From Onchidella celtica (Eukaryota > Mollusca > Gastropoda > Systellommatophora > Onchidiidae): a stretch of DNA of 64,000 bases. The translations under genes and the position numbers were made by a program. Positions 1 to 13,230 of this stretch are shown piece by piece. A model generated the notes under the pieces. It was not told the DNA's origin and searched no databases. It saw only the letters and a list, made by a program, of their open reading frames with translations. The stretch lies in the NCBI GenBank assembly GCA_963931925.1, contig OZ007570.1, positions 40,941,687 to 41,005,686 of the forward strand, read 5' to 3'. Position 1 is the stretch's first letter. Each line of letters opens with the position of its first letter.

Positions 1-2376
1 TTATACTGTGTGAGTGGGGGGAAGAAGGGCTGTTTTTATATCGGTGGATGAATGATGATTATGGTAAAGACGATTGATTAATAACAGATCGATCGATCGG
101 TAATCATTTTTTTTTTTTGTGCTCTTATTTAATTAGTCTCCCCCTTTTTGGGGGGTGGGGTGGGGCGTCTTGGACAAGATTGTTTTCAGTGTGATCAAAT
201 CTTAAATTTGGTGGCTAAGAGGAATGATGGAAGTTTTTACCGTCTGCTAAGAACATTATTTATACGTCTTCATCTCAGTAATTTGTTGAATGCGATCAAG
301 CCGTTGCTAAATAAAGATAAAGGAAAAGATGTGGGCAAAAAAGTTCACTCTCACGGTTCAGGGCAGGGGTATTAACAAATTTGTGTGGAAAAGAATTATA
401 CTTTGTGGCTGGAAATGAGGTAGCACAAATTATATTTCATAATCGAGTATTCAGAATTCTAACCAGAGTGGAGAATCAAATAAATGCCCAAGATCATGAT
501 AATGTTCCTACTGAATAGGAAAGAGGAGGTTCTCTGAATTCAAATCGTCGGTCTTCAACAAAGTTCAGTTATAAAGGTACTCCATGCCATCTTGTGTGTA
601 TTCGGATAAAGGACGCACTTGACTGGCCCCGGTGAGGACGAGCGACAACCTAAGAACTTCGAGAATGCAGAGTACATGAAATTTCTCTGTTGTCATGTGT
701 TTATTGAGAAAGGACTATTAATTCATTCGCCCTGTTGTTCAAGGTCGCCCTGTTTCAGCCGTCCACCCCCTCACTTGCCCCAGCAGAAACACACTTACTT
801 AATATTAATTATTTAAAGTTTTATAAGCTCGCATTCTTTGTTTCTTTTTTTCCACCATCGTTTATATGAAGGATTTTAGATTGCTTTTCCAAGTTTTCCC
901 CCCCCCCCCCTCGGTTATGTGTTGACATTGAGTAGAGTGCCCGAACCGGAATTCTTTTTTCTTAATGTGTGTGTGTGTGCGGGAGGTGACTGGGCTCAAT
1001 GTCAGCTATTTTGATTGTTGCCCTTGGAGAGAGAGAGAGGACAGAAATTTATCTGTGGAATGATTCCAACACAAAAGGTGCAGTTTGTTTACTGCGCCAA
1101 GTGTGCTAGGTTTTCTAATTTTAAAACTGACGAAAGCAGCTACATTCATGGTGAAGTAATGTTTGAAGTGAAACACAGTTAGAACCTACATTGTACATGA
1201 ATACCATGCTGGTGCAGTTGAACGGAACATAACCTACTTTGTCTTTCAAGCATTCACCTATTTTTATACAGCTTTTTAAGAGCGATTCACGTGAAAGAGC
1301 TGAAGGGGGCAGAAGGGAGAAGGAATATCTCAATGAAAAATTCTGGTTCCGAGCCGTTGTTTTATCTTTGCATGTCAGAGTGCAGATTAGCAAAAAGAAC
1401 TGCATTACCGTGTTGAATGGAGATTATCATTACGATGTGGTAATGTAAATACTGAAGTTGTGGAATTAAACGGTTATTTTGCCCACATTCCACAGAAATG
1501 ACATAATATTTTGTTGTTAACATCGCGAAGAAATTCATTTCAAAACGTTTAAAGAAAATACTGATGATTTGATCGACTTTAATCCAGTTTCTGCTTATTG
1601 TCATAAGAACCTGAATGTACATGGACCTAGCCGAGACCTAGAATGGACTGACAGGGCCACTGAGTTCATCTCTCAACATGGGGCGTGCGAAGTGGATTAT
1701 CCAGAACATAGAAAAACACGTTAGAGGAAGAAGCCCATGACTGTCAAAGGGGATTTGCCTAAATGTTTTGTGAATAATGACTGGAGTTTTAGACCAGTTT
1801 CCCTTATTCATACTACATTGTCATGTACATCTATTGAGCAGAGCCGCTTGAGCGTAGTATAAGAGTAATAAGACGTAAACAATCGTATGTCATTGTCCAG
1901 TGACAGTTTGCAGCGACGTCCATCTCGGTTTTAAAAAAAGGATGAAGTATTGCCCTGTCAACTCTCCCTAAATAATCAGGAGAATAAAAGACGGCAGTTT
2001 GTCCATAATTATTATCATGAGGTATTGGTCAGTGTTGATTAGTGTCCGGTTGAGCTGGTTCCTTGGTGATGCCGAGCTCCGGGCTTTTCTCATACACTTG
2101 TTTGCATACCCATGGGCGGGCAAATAATCGAACATGTCTGCGGTGCTGCTGTTTATGCCTTTATTGGTGATGCTACTCTGTATTGTGTCAAGACAATATC
2201 CTTAACATTGCAGTGTATAATACATTACTTAGAGTTATGTTATTGATCGTCTGGAAATTCTGCTTCTCCTTCCACTGGAATGATCAGGCAAAATGTGGAC
2301 ACGTTATATTCTTTGTAAATTTTCCGATTTTTGTTTGGGCGTTTTTTAAACCAGCCTTGTCAAAGACATATTAATT

Positions 2377-2398
2377 ATCATCATCATCATCATCATCA
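2377..2398. repeat. (ATC)n microsatellite
   Basis: About seven ATC/CAT units, followed by a non-repetitive stretch that may be the body of an interspersed repeat. No gene context is visible. Confidence 0.8.
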
Positions 2399-4386
2399 GT
2401 TGCCCTGTCTGGAGCAGACATTGGCGATCATGTCTCTCCACTGGGATTTGTCATCAGCCAACCTCAAGAATTATTAATTATGGTGTTGGTAAAGTGACAT
2501 GAGGGGAAGGAAGAGGACGACAACGACGGGAGAGTGAGAACGTTTTCAGTGCGGGTCGTGGTAGTTTTGTTCTCGTTGTCGACAATAGTTGTCACTTTCA
2601 ACTTTTTTTTTTTTTTTTTGTAAGCATACCATGGAATCGGTTACTTTCTTCAGCATTGATCGTACATGCATTAACACTGCCATTTTATCATAGACCAGTG
2701 ATGTCAGTCTGTTGTACTGAAGTGCATCGAGTATAATTATTGTAAAAGCAGATTCAGAATCGTATCAGTTCACTTCATTTTCATTCTGGACCATGAGGAA
2801 TGTAGGTGAATGAGTACAGGTGGCAGTGTTATTCAGGACCAAATTTTAATGGCCCTGTACACCAGGAGCACCACGACATGTCTGTGGCCACGGGAAACCT
2901 CATATCCCGAGCAGTTTGTTCAAGTAAGCTTCAATAGGCTTCACATTTCAGAGCTTTTGAAGAGCTCGAACGGTGCAATTGTTTTGTTTGACCAAGTGAG
3001 CAGAACGCCCAATATAGTTTGTTTCAGCAGCCTATATGCCCCTCTGGCAGCCACATAGAAGCGGCTGTACAGCGGCATTACTCTATTTCGTCTCTTTGAA
3101 GAGTTGACAATAAAATTGTTAAAGCAGGCTGAATCGCCGGGATGAGTGGCACTGTACCGAAAATCTCCTCCCCCCGAAGAAGTGATATGGGAGACTCAGT
3201 ACTCAGGGACAATACCGCTATAGAAAAAAAACTGAAGTGTACTGAGTACGGCTGAGTTGTTCTTAAAGAACACACATACAAGAACCCAGTGGTGGCTACG
3301 TCAGCGGTCGAGCATCTCTTTTTCACCTTTTTGAAACGTCTCAAAAGTTCAATCGATTTTAGCTGTTGCTGTCTTTTACCACCGACATTCTCCCCTCATC
3401 GATTCTAATTTCGTACCATTTTAGTTTTTCTCATTCTTCATTCACTTCTAAGGTAGCTCATCTTTTTGTGTATGTGTCTTTATTTATTTATTTATTTACT
3501 TCGTTGAATACTGTAATAAAATGCAAGCACAGAGCTAAGGTCACAATTATACACATTTTTTATAAAGGATTTGCCCCACGCGGCAGTTCTGTGTCGGCAT
3601 TATTTTTATGATTATGCACAACCATTTCCTAAACCCCCAACCTTCTATCCAGCTTGCACGTATAATACTAGATTCTAGCGTTTGCCCCTGAAGTGTGCAG
3701 TGGGCCAAGTACTGCTTTTTATCCTGTGTCCATTGATGAACACCATTCCTCATACCTTTAGAATCTAGCCTGTATATCTGTACAAAAGAATGAAGCAGAA
3801 GTAGCTGATATTCACTCGGAGAATGGGAATGGCTGGTCTGCTTTCGTGCTAAACTGTGGACGTCTTTGTGCATGTTTATGGTTACCCCCTGCAGGCCCTG
3901 AGTATTTGCCTCGCGTTGACACTTGCGTTTTTTTTTTCTTTTTCGAGGCAAGGCAATTGACTTTCTCCATACCTGCCCAGGAAGTAAATATAAAAGGTGT
4001 ACGCAGACCACGGTGCACTTTCCACTGCGGCTATTGGGAACAAATATAGTTCTGGGTCCCTGTGTCTCTATCCATTCGGAAGTTTGTCTTGTTTTCTTGT
4101 GCTCTGTCGTCAGTGACACCCTCAGTTACTGTCGATCTCTGTCGAATGTTCTGTTGTTGATGTTTGTTTTTTTTAATTATCTTAAAAGTTAAAATTGCAC
4201 CTGTTCTCTGTCTGTATCCATTTATTATAGGTCAAAGCATTCTGAACTAATATAAAGCAGTGAACGTGCCTCTTTTCACATGCTGTTCTGGTTAAGTATG
4301 AGAGCAAGCAAGGCGAAAATTTCATCATGTGGACAATGTAGTATTTGGAGTTATTTCATTCACCGGTCGGCATAATTTGGCACTCT

Positions 4387-4506
4387 GGCCGGTTTCATGA
4401 AAAGTGCCCAGCCCATGGGACAGAAGTTGGTGCCTAAACGGTCTGGGCGCACCCAACTGGGCGGGTACTTGGTGTAACCCAAGGGCGCGTTTCATGAAAT
4501 GTACCC
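4387..4506. repeat. Short palindromic MITE-like element, copy 1
   Basis: Both ends carry the self-complementary core TTTCATGAAA next to GCGCCC/GGGCGC-like sequence, in inverted orientation, over about 120 bp. A related unit with the same ends lies at 6297-6410. This looks like a non-autonomous terminal-inverted-repeat element. No target duplication is clear, so the exact edges are approximate. Confidence 0.45.
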
Positions 4507-4835
4507 ACACTTGCGTCTAAGAGGGCGCTTGCTCAGCTGATTGTTACACACTTATTTTTAGAAACTGGCATCATGTGGCCAGTGTTGAACTGCAGTGGAA
4601 CTCTTCACGGCAACACAATGTTAAAGGTTCTCGTAACTTTGTGCCATGTAAATTAGGATAATCTAATCGTAACTCGTTTTAAAAAACAATAAATTAATCA
4701 GAAAGACTAGATCTACACATTATGTTAAAAAGGTGAGAATTCGACTCGGAAAGTGCATGCGATTAGAATTCGTCAGTTGGTTAGGGGTTTTGCCGTGAAG
4801 AAACAATTAGCCTTGAGTATAACACTGTGCGCTGG

Positions 4836-5140
4836 CTAAGTCTAGGCCGCACGCCGTGGTTGGATGTAAAATGTGAATATTCCCCATTAACCTAGATCAA
4901 AATGCTGACCTTCACTAAGCATTGGGTAGGAGAGGAAAAGAAAGAAAGGGGTGTGTTCGTATGCACATGGATGATGATACAAGAAAATTATAATTGTGTG
5001 GTGTGGGAAAAAAAGTAGAATTGGATCGACCTATGACGAACGGAAAGGCGCTCGGTTGATTCGAGCGGACGAGTAGATGAAGAAATAGGCGCACGTCGGC
5101 TCGGGAATGGGTGAAAAAAAAAAATGAGGAACGAGGGAAA
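4836..5140. repeat. Dispersed repeat, copy 1 (matches 5808-6106)
   Basis: The segment begins near TAAGTCTAGGCCG and ends near GGAACGAGGG. It shares many blocks in the same order with 5808-6106, including GGTTGATTCGAGCGGACGAG and a GACGAAC block. The copies differ by indels and the second has an internal (TAGATC)n expansion. The family is not recognised and no coding frame is conserved between copies. Confidence 0.6.
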
Positions 5141-5484
5141 GTGACAGCACTTGAATAAAACGTCATGAAATTTAATTTAAAAATTGCATGCAATTGTTTA
5201 TCCGCAACAACAAACAAACAAGCAAACTGGAATTATTCCTAATGCTGTTGGATTAAAAAAAAATTACCAAACAGATTGATTGCTGATAAAAAAAACTTTT
5301 ATAAGAAAAGAAGAAAATAAAAAAAGCCTACCATGCTGAGAATGGAACCACTGTCCCCTATTGACAGGTGTAGATACAAAAAAAAATAAATGGATTTCTT
5401 CCGTTTTTGTTCTTGGATTTAAAAAAAAAAGATAAAGATTGATGCCTAATAGTAATAAAAAGACTTATAAAAAAAAAAAAAAAA

Positions 5485-5562
5485 GGAGCCGTGCTGAGAA
5501 TCGAACCACGGCCACTAAAACAAAAATGACTAACAGGCAGAGATGCTAATGACTACGCTAAC
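5485..5562 (-). repeat. tRNA-derived SINE head (tRNA-like, not a functional tRNA)
   Basis: Read on the - strand, this ~78-nt stretch has a box-A-like TAGCGTAGTCATTAGC and a good box B, GGTTCGATTC (complement at 5498-5507). It is followed on the - strand by poly-T (an A-run on the + strand). The acceptor and T stems do not pair as in a real tRNA, so a SINE head or decayed tRNA pseudogene is the better call. Confidence 0.5.
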
Positions 5563-5807
5563 TAATTGTGGGTAAAGTCTTAACAAATAAGCATGACCAA
5601 AACCAAGAAACCATTAAACCAATAACAATGGGGGGTGTCACGGTAGATAGAGCAAATTAGGAGGTTTCGAAAGGAGCGAGGAACATGACTGGGATTGTCC
5701 AGGGATAGAATGAGCGCAGGGAATGAAAGAATGACCGAACTAAATGAAACTATTCCACTGTGCCCGTCGTCTGTAGAAGTGGCCGCGACGAAGCAAGCTT
5801 TGTGTGG

Positions 5808-6106
5808 TAAGTCTAGGCCGTGGCTGCGTGTAAATTGTGAATTTTAAATCAAAATGCTGGCCTTCATTGTGTGGAATGGAGGAAAAGCAAGTAGATCTAA
5901 ACGGTATTCTATATGGCTGGGGATATAATCAAATTATATTTATGTGGTGTGAGAAGAAAGTAGATCTAGATCTAGATCTAGAATTGAGTCGACCGATGAC
6001 GAACCGAAAAGCACTCGGTTGATTCGAGCGGACGAGTAGATCTAATGAAGAAATCGGCGCGAATGTGTGAGAATGGATTTTAAAAAATTATTCTAAGGAA
6101 CGAGGG
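5808..6106. repeat. Dispersed repeat, copy 2 (matches 4836-5140)
   Basis: This is the direct-orientation partner of the 4836-5140 repeat. It contains a short (TAGATC)n tract around 5965-5982 absent from the first copy. The two copies enclose the tRNA-like SINE head at 5485-5562, so the whole 4.8-6.1 kb interval may be a nested or partly duplicated repeat. Confidence 0.55.
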
Positions 6107-6296
6107 ATTTCAAAATGGATAGATGATACCCAGTTTTAGCATTTTGAACCTAATATTATTGCGATGCATCGCCTATCGGTGTCCGCTCACTCGCTACATC
6201 AGCGCACACCCGCCATGTTGTGGGCTATTGTTTTGGCCCTTGGGCCTACTCTTTAGCTGTCCCAGGATCTGTGTCCCAAGGGACCGCCCAAACTGA

Positions 6297-6410
6297 CGGG
6301 GCGCATTTCATGAAACGCTGCCCAGCCGTGTCAAATACCCATGGGCCTGTTTTCGCCATATTTGGGTGGGAACTTTGCCTTGGGCGCTTTTCATGAAACT
6401 GGCCTGTAGT
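6297..6410. repeat. Short palindromic MITE-like element, copy 2
   Basis: Same family as 4387-4506: TTTCATGAAA cores with adjoining GCGCC-type sequence face each other at both ends, about 110 bp apart. Edges are approximate. Confidence 0.45.
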
Positions 6411-9400
6411 ATAATAATAATATTCACAATAATAGCTGCTTCTGTGCTGTAACACTAACAGACCTGGGTTTGAACATACGAGACATCAGTGGATAAATTC
6501 AGCTTTGCAGCGACGACAATCGCTCCAGTCATGGCAAGCTACCTGACTGCGATGAGTTTTCTCATTATGATCCTTTTTGGTGGTTAAAAAGCAAAGCCTG
6601 TGCAAAATTAATGAAAAGTTTAGCCTGTTTAGGGCGTTCAACTTAAACCTGGACAGCTGACAGTAGTCAATGAAACCACAGCACTAAACTGAAATCTTTT
6701 AAAGGTTGCAATGTTTCTCCCAGCGTGACCCGGGGGAGGGGAGGAAAGCAGCAATAAATCCCCAGCCAGAGAGATTACAATTATCGAGGTTTAAAGTGTG
6801 CTTCACAGGTGTGTCGCATCAGGATCTCCGTGCGATGGTGAAAATCATGAACTCAAAATCCACACAATGGGCATAGTGACACGATGAGCTACAGGTACAC
6901 AAGATACAGTTATAACTTAAGGCTGCACATTTTGGGCTTTCTGTTATTTAATTACAGTTGTCTCCCAGCAAACCCCACCAATTCCCTTGTGGGACTTTTC
7001 TTGAGAGTATAAATTATACTCTGTGTCAAGCCAGTGACTGTGTCAGGCCAGTCACTGAACTTGAATGACACTTGACTGATTTGTTTTCTGAACGAGGTAA
7101 TTATAATCTATTCGTTAGCTCCCATTGGGTCATTTAGAAGACTATGACCCGTTTTTTGGGGGATTTGACCAACGTGTGTTTATTTAGGCGGAGCAGGAAG
7201 AAGTAACTACATGACTTTTGTATGCTACTATAGTGACTAGTCTGGTGATGTGGAAGAATATTTGACAGTAATTAATCATTTGTTAGCCTTTTTTCCGTCA
7301 TGAGAGTCATTTCTTCCTCATTCATGCCCTAACCTCTTCTTATTTGTTTGTCATCTTTCTTTACAGTTTTTAATCCTGATGATATGGAAATAAACAGAAA
7401 TGCTAAGATTTTTATAGCTAGTTAATTTTCTTACAGATTTATCGTTGGCATTTAAGAGAATACTGTTGAGATCAGTTTGGCTTAATGGCCCTGTACGTTG
7501 TTCATTCAATGCTGAACTTGAGGACTTTCTTTCGTATGCTGCTCTTTTAAATAATGCATGCGCCGCATTGTCCTTCTCGAATAAGCTAAACAGTTTGCCA
7601 ACCAAAGTGCAGTATTATCAAAGATGGTGAATGAAGACCAGCGAAGAACGTGCTGCGACATGAAATTGTGTTGTACAATTGGCGGTGCCTTCCAGTTGGC
7701 TCCAGTTTGTTGTTGGAAGTGTTGTTGTGTGTCGGAGCACGTGAGATGGTCAGTTTCATTGCCGAAAACTATTTCTCTGACAGTAGGCTGTAATCTACAA
7801 ATCTTGACCTTCTCAGTTTTATTTGTCCGCGCTCACAAGTATCGTCGACTACGTCACGTATGTGCCATGTATATTCTCATCGGTGTCATTTTACTTGTCA
7901 CCCTTTCCACACATGCTTGGCAACGCACAATATACAAGATCTTATCTTTTGTGCGCCAGTGATCCCAGATATCCCTCATGCAGGAGGCAGGAGTCTATTA
8001 TTTGGAGGACACACTCTAATCTACGAGTGTATATATATGGTTACAAGTGATACAAGTCCATTGTTCATGTTGTCCTTATTCACCAGCAAAGTACTAATAA
8101 ATGGCAAATAAGATCCTGTTGTTTCATTGTTGTTGTTTTCTTAATACCGATGTATTTTACTTTCATGCATGACGGTGAGAATGTCTCTTTAGTTTTTCCA
8201 CCAAAAGTACTGGAATAAACTAAATGTAACATCACGAAAATCCCTGCCACCCTTTTGATTTAATTAGTTGGGTTCCTTTACCAAGCAAAAGCAGGTCGAT
8301 TATGACCAGATAACTATTGTTGTTCCTCACATCCTTATCTGTCACCAATGCTGCAGCACGCAGGGAATACTTCATTTTTATGCTTCAGACCCCCCTTTTT
8401 TTTTCATAAGAAATTTTTGTGGACAATTTTCAACCATTTCTTATGAATCGTACTTTTCACTGGTATACAAACAAATACATATTATTGCCGCGAGCGCACT
8501 ACATTCAATTAATTATGTATTGAACTTTCTAAGAGACGTTAAGACCTAACACAAGTGCATAAAAATGACTTTTCAACCACACCTTGCATCCACTAGTGCA
8601 CCTATGCATGTCCCTGTTGTTGAGACAAGAGAGTAAAAATATTCTTTTTAAATTTTCAAAGCTGCTCTGAACAATGCCATGCACTTAATCTTGCTGATTT
8701 ATCGTTTTCAGGCTCAGTATGGCTCATTTACTAACTTCACAAAAAGCAACCAGCTATTAAGTTTTATGCCTTGGTTACATATCCTAATTTATCCACTTTG
8801 GATGACATTCCACCTCCCCTTAGGTCTTTTGTTATAAAAAAATGAGACCTCTTAAGTTAAAGCTCATTGAGATACTTCAGACATAATGGCACCAACGTTT
8901 AAACATACACCTCTGAACAAACTTTCCGATAACACAAGGCAACAGACTCTGGCGCCGTCTTCAACAGAATTTTGTGCTGTCATTCTTGGCTCTTTATCTA
9001 TGGAGTGCTAATCGAAGGTTGGGTTTTGGGAGATTTTGACAATGCAATACTTGGCACATCTGAGATTGTTTGCTAATTAAAATTTGTTAGCACTGTAGTC
9101 TTGAAGAATGTCGTAAATTGCATCAGTCTTGGTAAAGAGATATTGCAGACTGTGTGCACTAAATAAGAGTCAATATTTTCATCTGAAACATGGAATCCTT
9201 CAGGGTCGACGCAATCATGTTTTACAGTACTCTCTTTTCTGTTCAGAGTTCTCCCCTATAATATGTAGACATTATAAATGTGAAATTACCCAAACTGTTT
9301 GAACAGAAATAATTAGACATAGACACATCATCGGAAAAATTATTCTAATTTAGGAAGTTGTGAAATCAAGTCCCATGTCGAATTGATACTCTTATTCAGT

Positions 9401-12400
9401 AACAGTTGGTAGAATTACCGGTAGTACTGATTATATAGATTGATTGGCGTTTGCAACCACGAATGTGCGGTATAATTATGACCGACAAGTATCACTACAA
9501 GCGCTTCCTCTCACTGTACCTCTAATCCAAGGATCCATTCAGTGAATCGGGTCCTCCATGAATACCATTAAAACCCCACAGCCGCATGGCAGAAATGACA
9601 TTTTTGCACAATTGCTCTCTGTCAGACAAGTACGAGATTGGACACCTATGGCTAGGAAATAACTAAATTGCTCTGATGTTCCGATCAGTGATACTTACAA
9701 TGGTGAGAAGGTGTAGCGTCACGTACTGGATTTATTGATAACCTCCGAGGGTGGTGATGGCAAGTTGTCATACGTTACAGGAGATCTTCAAGCTTGTCGT
9801 CAATAGCCGGACAGTTTTGGTCTCTTGGTGCCGGTCAGCAACGGAGCAATATCAGTTTAACAGTCTGATACATCACCGATAATTGTACTGTCTTCGTCTG
9901 CAGAAGAATACAGGAGATTGATGCAAGATCTTACTTTGCCTGGGCGTCATTGATGTCGGGAACGTGACCAATTCCTGATAAGAATTTTTTCCGGAGCACT
10001 GTTACCTCCTTGAAATTCTGTGGATGCTTGTAATTTAACTTCACTAGTCACAGCAAAGTGGCAACAGGATGGCTATGAAAAGATCTGGAGTTAGAGATTG
10101 TTGTGAAAAGTGAAGACACTTGGACACTTGCTCAGTTGTCTTTTGAAAAATGCTGTTTTTAATCACCGAAATATTTCATGTTATTGTGATCTTATAACAG
10201 CAAGCAGAGGTAAAAAAGGCAAGGCTGAAATAATGACACGGTTTTGGACGTGAATACAATCTCTTTTCAGATATTTTTACGCCGTTGCTAGGATTATAGT
10301 GATGCAATGCCACGTTTATGTACCTTTATTACCACCACTGATATTAACTCTAATTGGTTGATATTAATTAATATTGATATTAATATTAATTGCTGCCGTC
10401 ACCTTGTGGCATGGCTGAGCCTGTGAAGTGGGAATATATATGACATGCATGTATTTTGGCGTAAATGTTGACAGTAACGAAATAAGGAACTAATTTCCCG
10501 TAACTGAAATAGTCTGGGCCTTTATGCTTCTGTGGTCCACGGGTAGAGAAGTGGGTCACGCCTCTGTGCACGCCAATAAAGAGTGCCCGTAGTGTTTACA
10601 GTTACAGGCAAAGAAGGCTGCTTTTTATCCTGTAGCCGTATTCATCGATAGCAAAGTCACAGATGTACCGCCCGACAAAATGGCATGAACCATGTTTGTC
10701 AAAACATATTTGAGAAGACAATCACGATTATATTACATTTTTGGAAAAGAGGAGGTTAACGATACTGTGAGGTAGTGGATACAGGCACACAGTTGAAAAG
10801 TCATAAACGAATATTTCAATACGAAACTTTCTTTCGTTAACCGAGACTGTAAGTAATGATGGGTGAGAAAGCCTTGCCGAGAATGAATGCCCTGATAATA
10901 AATATGATATCCACTGGATGGTAGAAAATATTTGCTGTCGAGTAAATTTGTTTGGGGAAAAATGTTATATTACAAACAGTTCCCACGCCACCTGCATTAT
11001 GAAGAAAGATAAATGGAAACTATTAAATCTGTCTTTCTTGCACCTTATTTAAAAAGAAAATATCAGTTATGTACATTGAAAAGTTTGTGGGTGTCCCTGT
11101 GGGGTCACTGTTGACCAGAGGTTTAAACTTTAAGATTTTCATACCAAAAATAGAGATGAGTGTATGGAACTCTTCACACTCATCACACGATCGCCGTTTG
11201 GGACCGTGGTTTTCATGTCGTGCCCATGAATAATAAAATTGTCCAGCTCCACTTTCTTTGGAAACCGCGATAACCTTGACAACGTGTACAACACATTCTA
11301 ATCTTTCTGTGGAATAAAAATTAACCCCCCCCCCCCCTACCCGGGCTTCGATGAAATAAGCTAAATGTTTTCGCAAGTTTTCTGTCAACCCACTATTTAA
11401 ATTAAGTAAGAGAAAAATTGGAACCCAATTTTCTCAAAGGCGATTGAAGTGAAACTGAACCACTGTTTTAGTCACTTTCGCAATTTATTTTTCCACTAGA
11501 TTGTCATAAGCAGTAATTTGTACCCTTTTTATAGACTCATCGTAACATTAACCAAGGGAGGGCGGGAATTATGAAGTTATATTAATTTGCTTTCCACAAT
11601 CACATGAGACAAAATATGTATATATTTTCTACAACCAGCTAGCTGTGCTCCAGATAAGAGGAACTGGTCTATGACCCCAGTAACTAAAAGGAAAAAGAAC
11701 GGCAAAAGAACGCCGAGTTGATAATTTTTATGGTGAATTTTGGACAGAAATTTAATTTTATATACATTCAGGGCTTCCTCACATTAACATAATGTCTATG
11801 ATTTACAATCTCTCATTCTGTGGTTCCTGAAGGCATAATGACTTCACCGCTTATTAGTATACTGATTAGTCATCCAGAAAACACATGATAATAAAAGAAT
11901 TCATACGTAACAACATGTTCTCACCTTCCCTCACCCTGCGCTGTCCGAACATCAGGCCAAAACCTATTTAGGTTTAGTTTTAGTTATTGTACAGTGAGCA
12001 ATCAGGTTTCTTCAACTGCCGATTTTTCTGCGACTGATAGTATAGCCGTGTCGCTGAAAAGATCGATAGTTTCACGGTCAAATCTGTGGACGCTACTTTC
12101 AGTTTATAACGACCCCAGTTTTAAACAGTAAGGAGCTTAGGAGAAGTTTGGTTCTGGCCATCCAAGCAGCAGAGAGCTTCCTCCTCTACATCCTAGAGCA
12201 ATGGATTATTTGAATAAAGTCATCCAATGTTGTTGTTTTAAGTATCTTCTAATTATACTATCAGCCACAATGAAGTGGTTGTGGTGGTCGCTCCATTGCC
12301 CGGGCTTGGAATGATCAAACGTTCCACTTCTCTGCTGGTTTTCTGGTGATTATAGGTCTATGCCATTTTATCCTGTTGTAACTATTGCTTTCAAACACTT

Positions 12401-13084
12401 CATAAATAGCTGTGCATAATAATAGATTAATCTGTTCGTATTTACCATTAAGGAGGATAACCATAGCAATCTCTACGTATTTATATCGTTTCTGCATTTT
12501 AATAATGTCATTACCTGTGCTGGAAGGGAAATAGAAAGGTGAAAAGGATTTCAGGTAATGGGAGTGTGTCGCGGAAAGAAGTACTTATGCAGACTGCTAA
12601 GCAAAATAGTTGATCTACATTGACATTTCAAAACGTTGAAGAGGTAGTCAGTATCATTGACATCTATCAACTTGTGAGGTCTCCCAGTGCATGTAAACAG
12701 ACCAACGCGAGCTTCTTCAGGCGTGGAAACAGTGTATAACGACAAGATCTCTTGGGAGATTGACACAGGGCTGTGTTATCAACTCCTTGTTGTGTTTGAG
12801 GATGATACCGTTGGCAAGAACATAAAAGACCACGAATAGATAGACTAGTTGCAACGTTCTACAATGAGTGGCCAAATTTGTGGCTAATATGCGATTTTAA
12901 AAACATAATAACTGAAATAATAGTTGGATAAGTGCGCTAACATTCAATAAGCGCTAGAGGTAACTTGAGGAATTGATACACTTTGATGAACTTCACTTCA
13001 TCTGCATGTAGGCTACTTCTGATAAATTCACGAAATACCATAAAAACCACAGAAAAACTGTGGGGTCGCAGCAGGGCTATAAGC

Positions 13085-13230
13085 AAAGTCAAAACTGGGC
13101 AAAAAGAAAAGGTTGTATGTTGCGAAACCCTGCGTGAGAAATCTTTAGTTTGCTTTGTATTGTTTGGGTTTTATTTCTCATGCAGGGTTTCGCAACATAC
13201 AACCTTTTCTTTTTGCCCAGTTTTGACTTT
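13085..13230. repeat. Near-perfect foldback, 58-bp arms
   Basis: The left arm 13085-13142 and right arm 13173-13230 are inverted copies with a single mismatch (GCGTG versus GCATG), separated by a 30-nt spacer. A transcript from either strand would form a ~58-bp hairpin. No flanking target duplication is evident. It could be a foldback MITE, a recent inverted duplication or a hairpin-RNA locus; the sequence cannot decide which. Confidence 0.9.

Noticed and set aside
3547..4119. 190-codon frame on the - strand
   Set aside because: No recognisable domain, low-complexity Lys/Arg run from a poly-T tract, overlapping competing frames on +, and no splice context.
5485..5562. Functional tRNA gene
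   Set aside because: Box B is good, but acceptor and T stems do not pair correctly; better explained as a SINE head.
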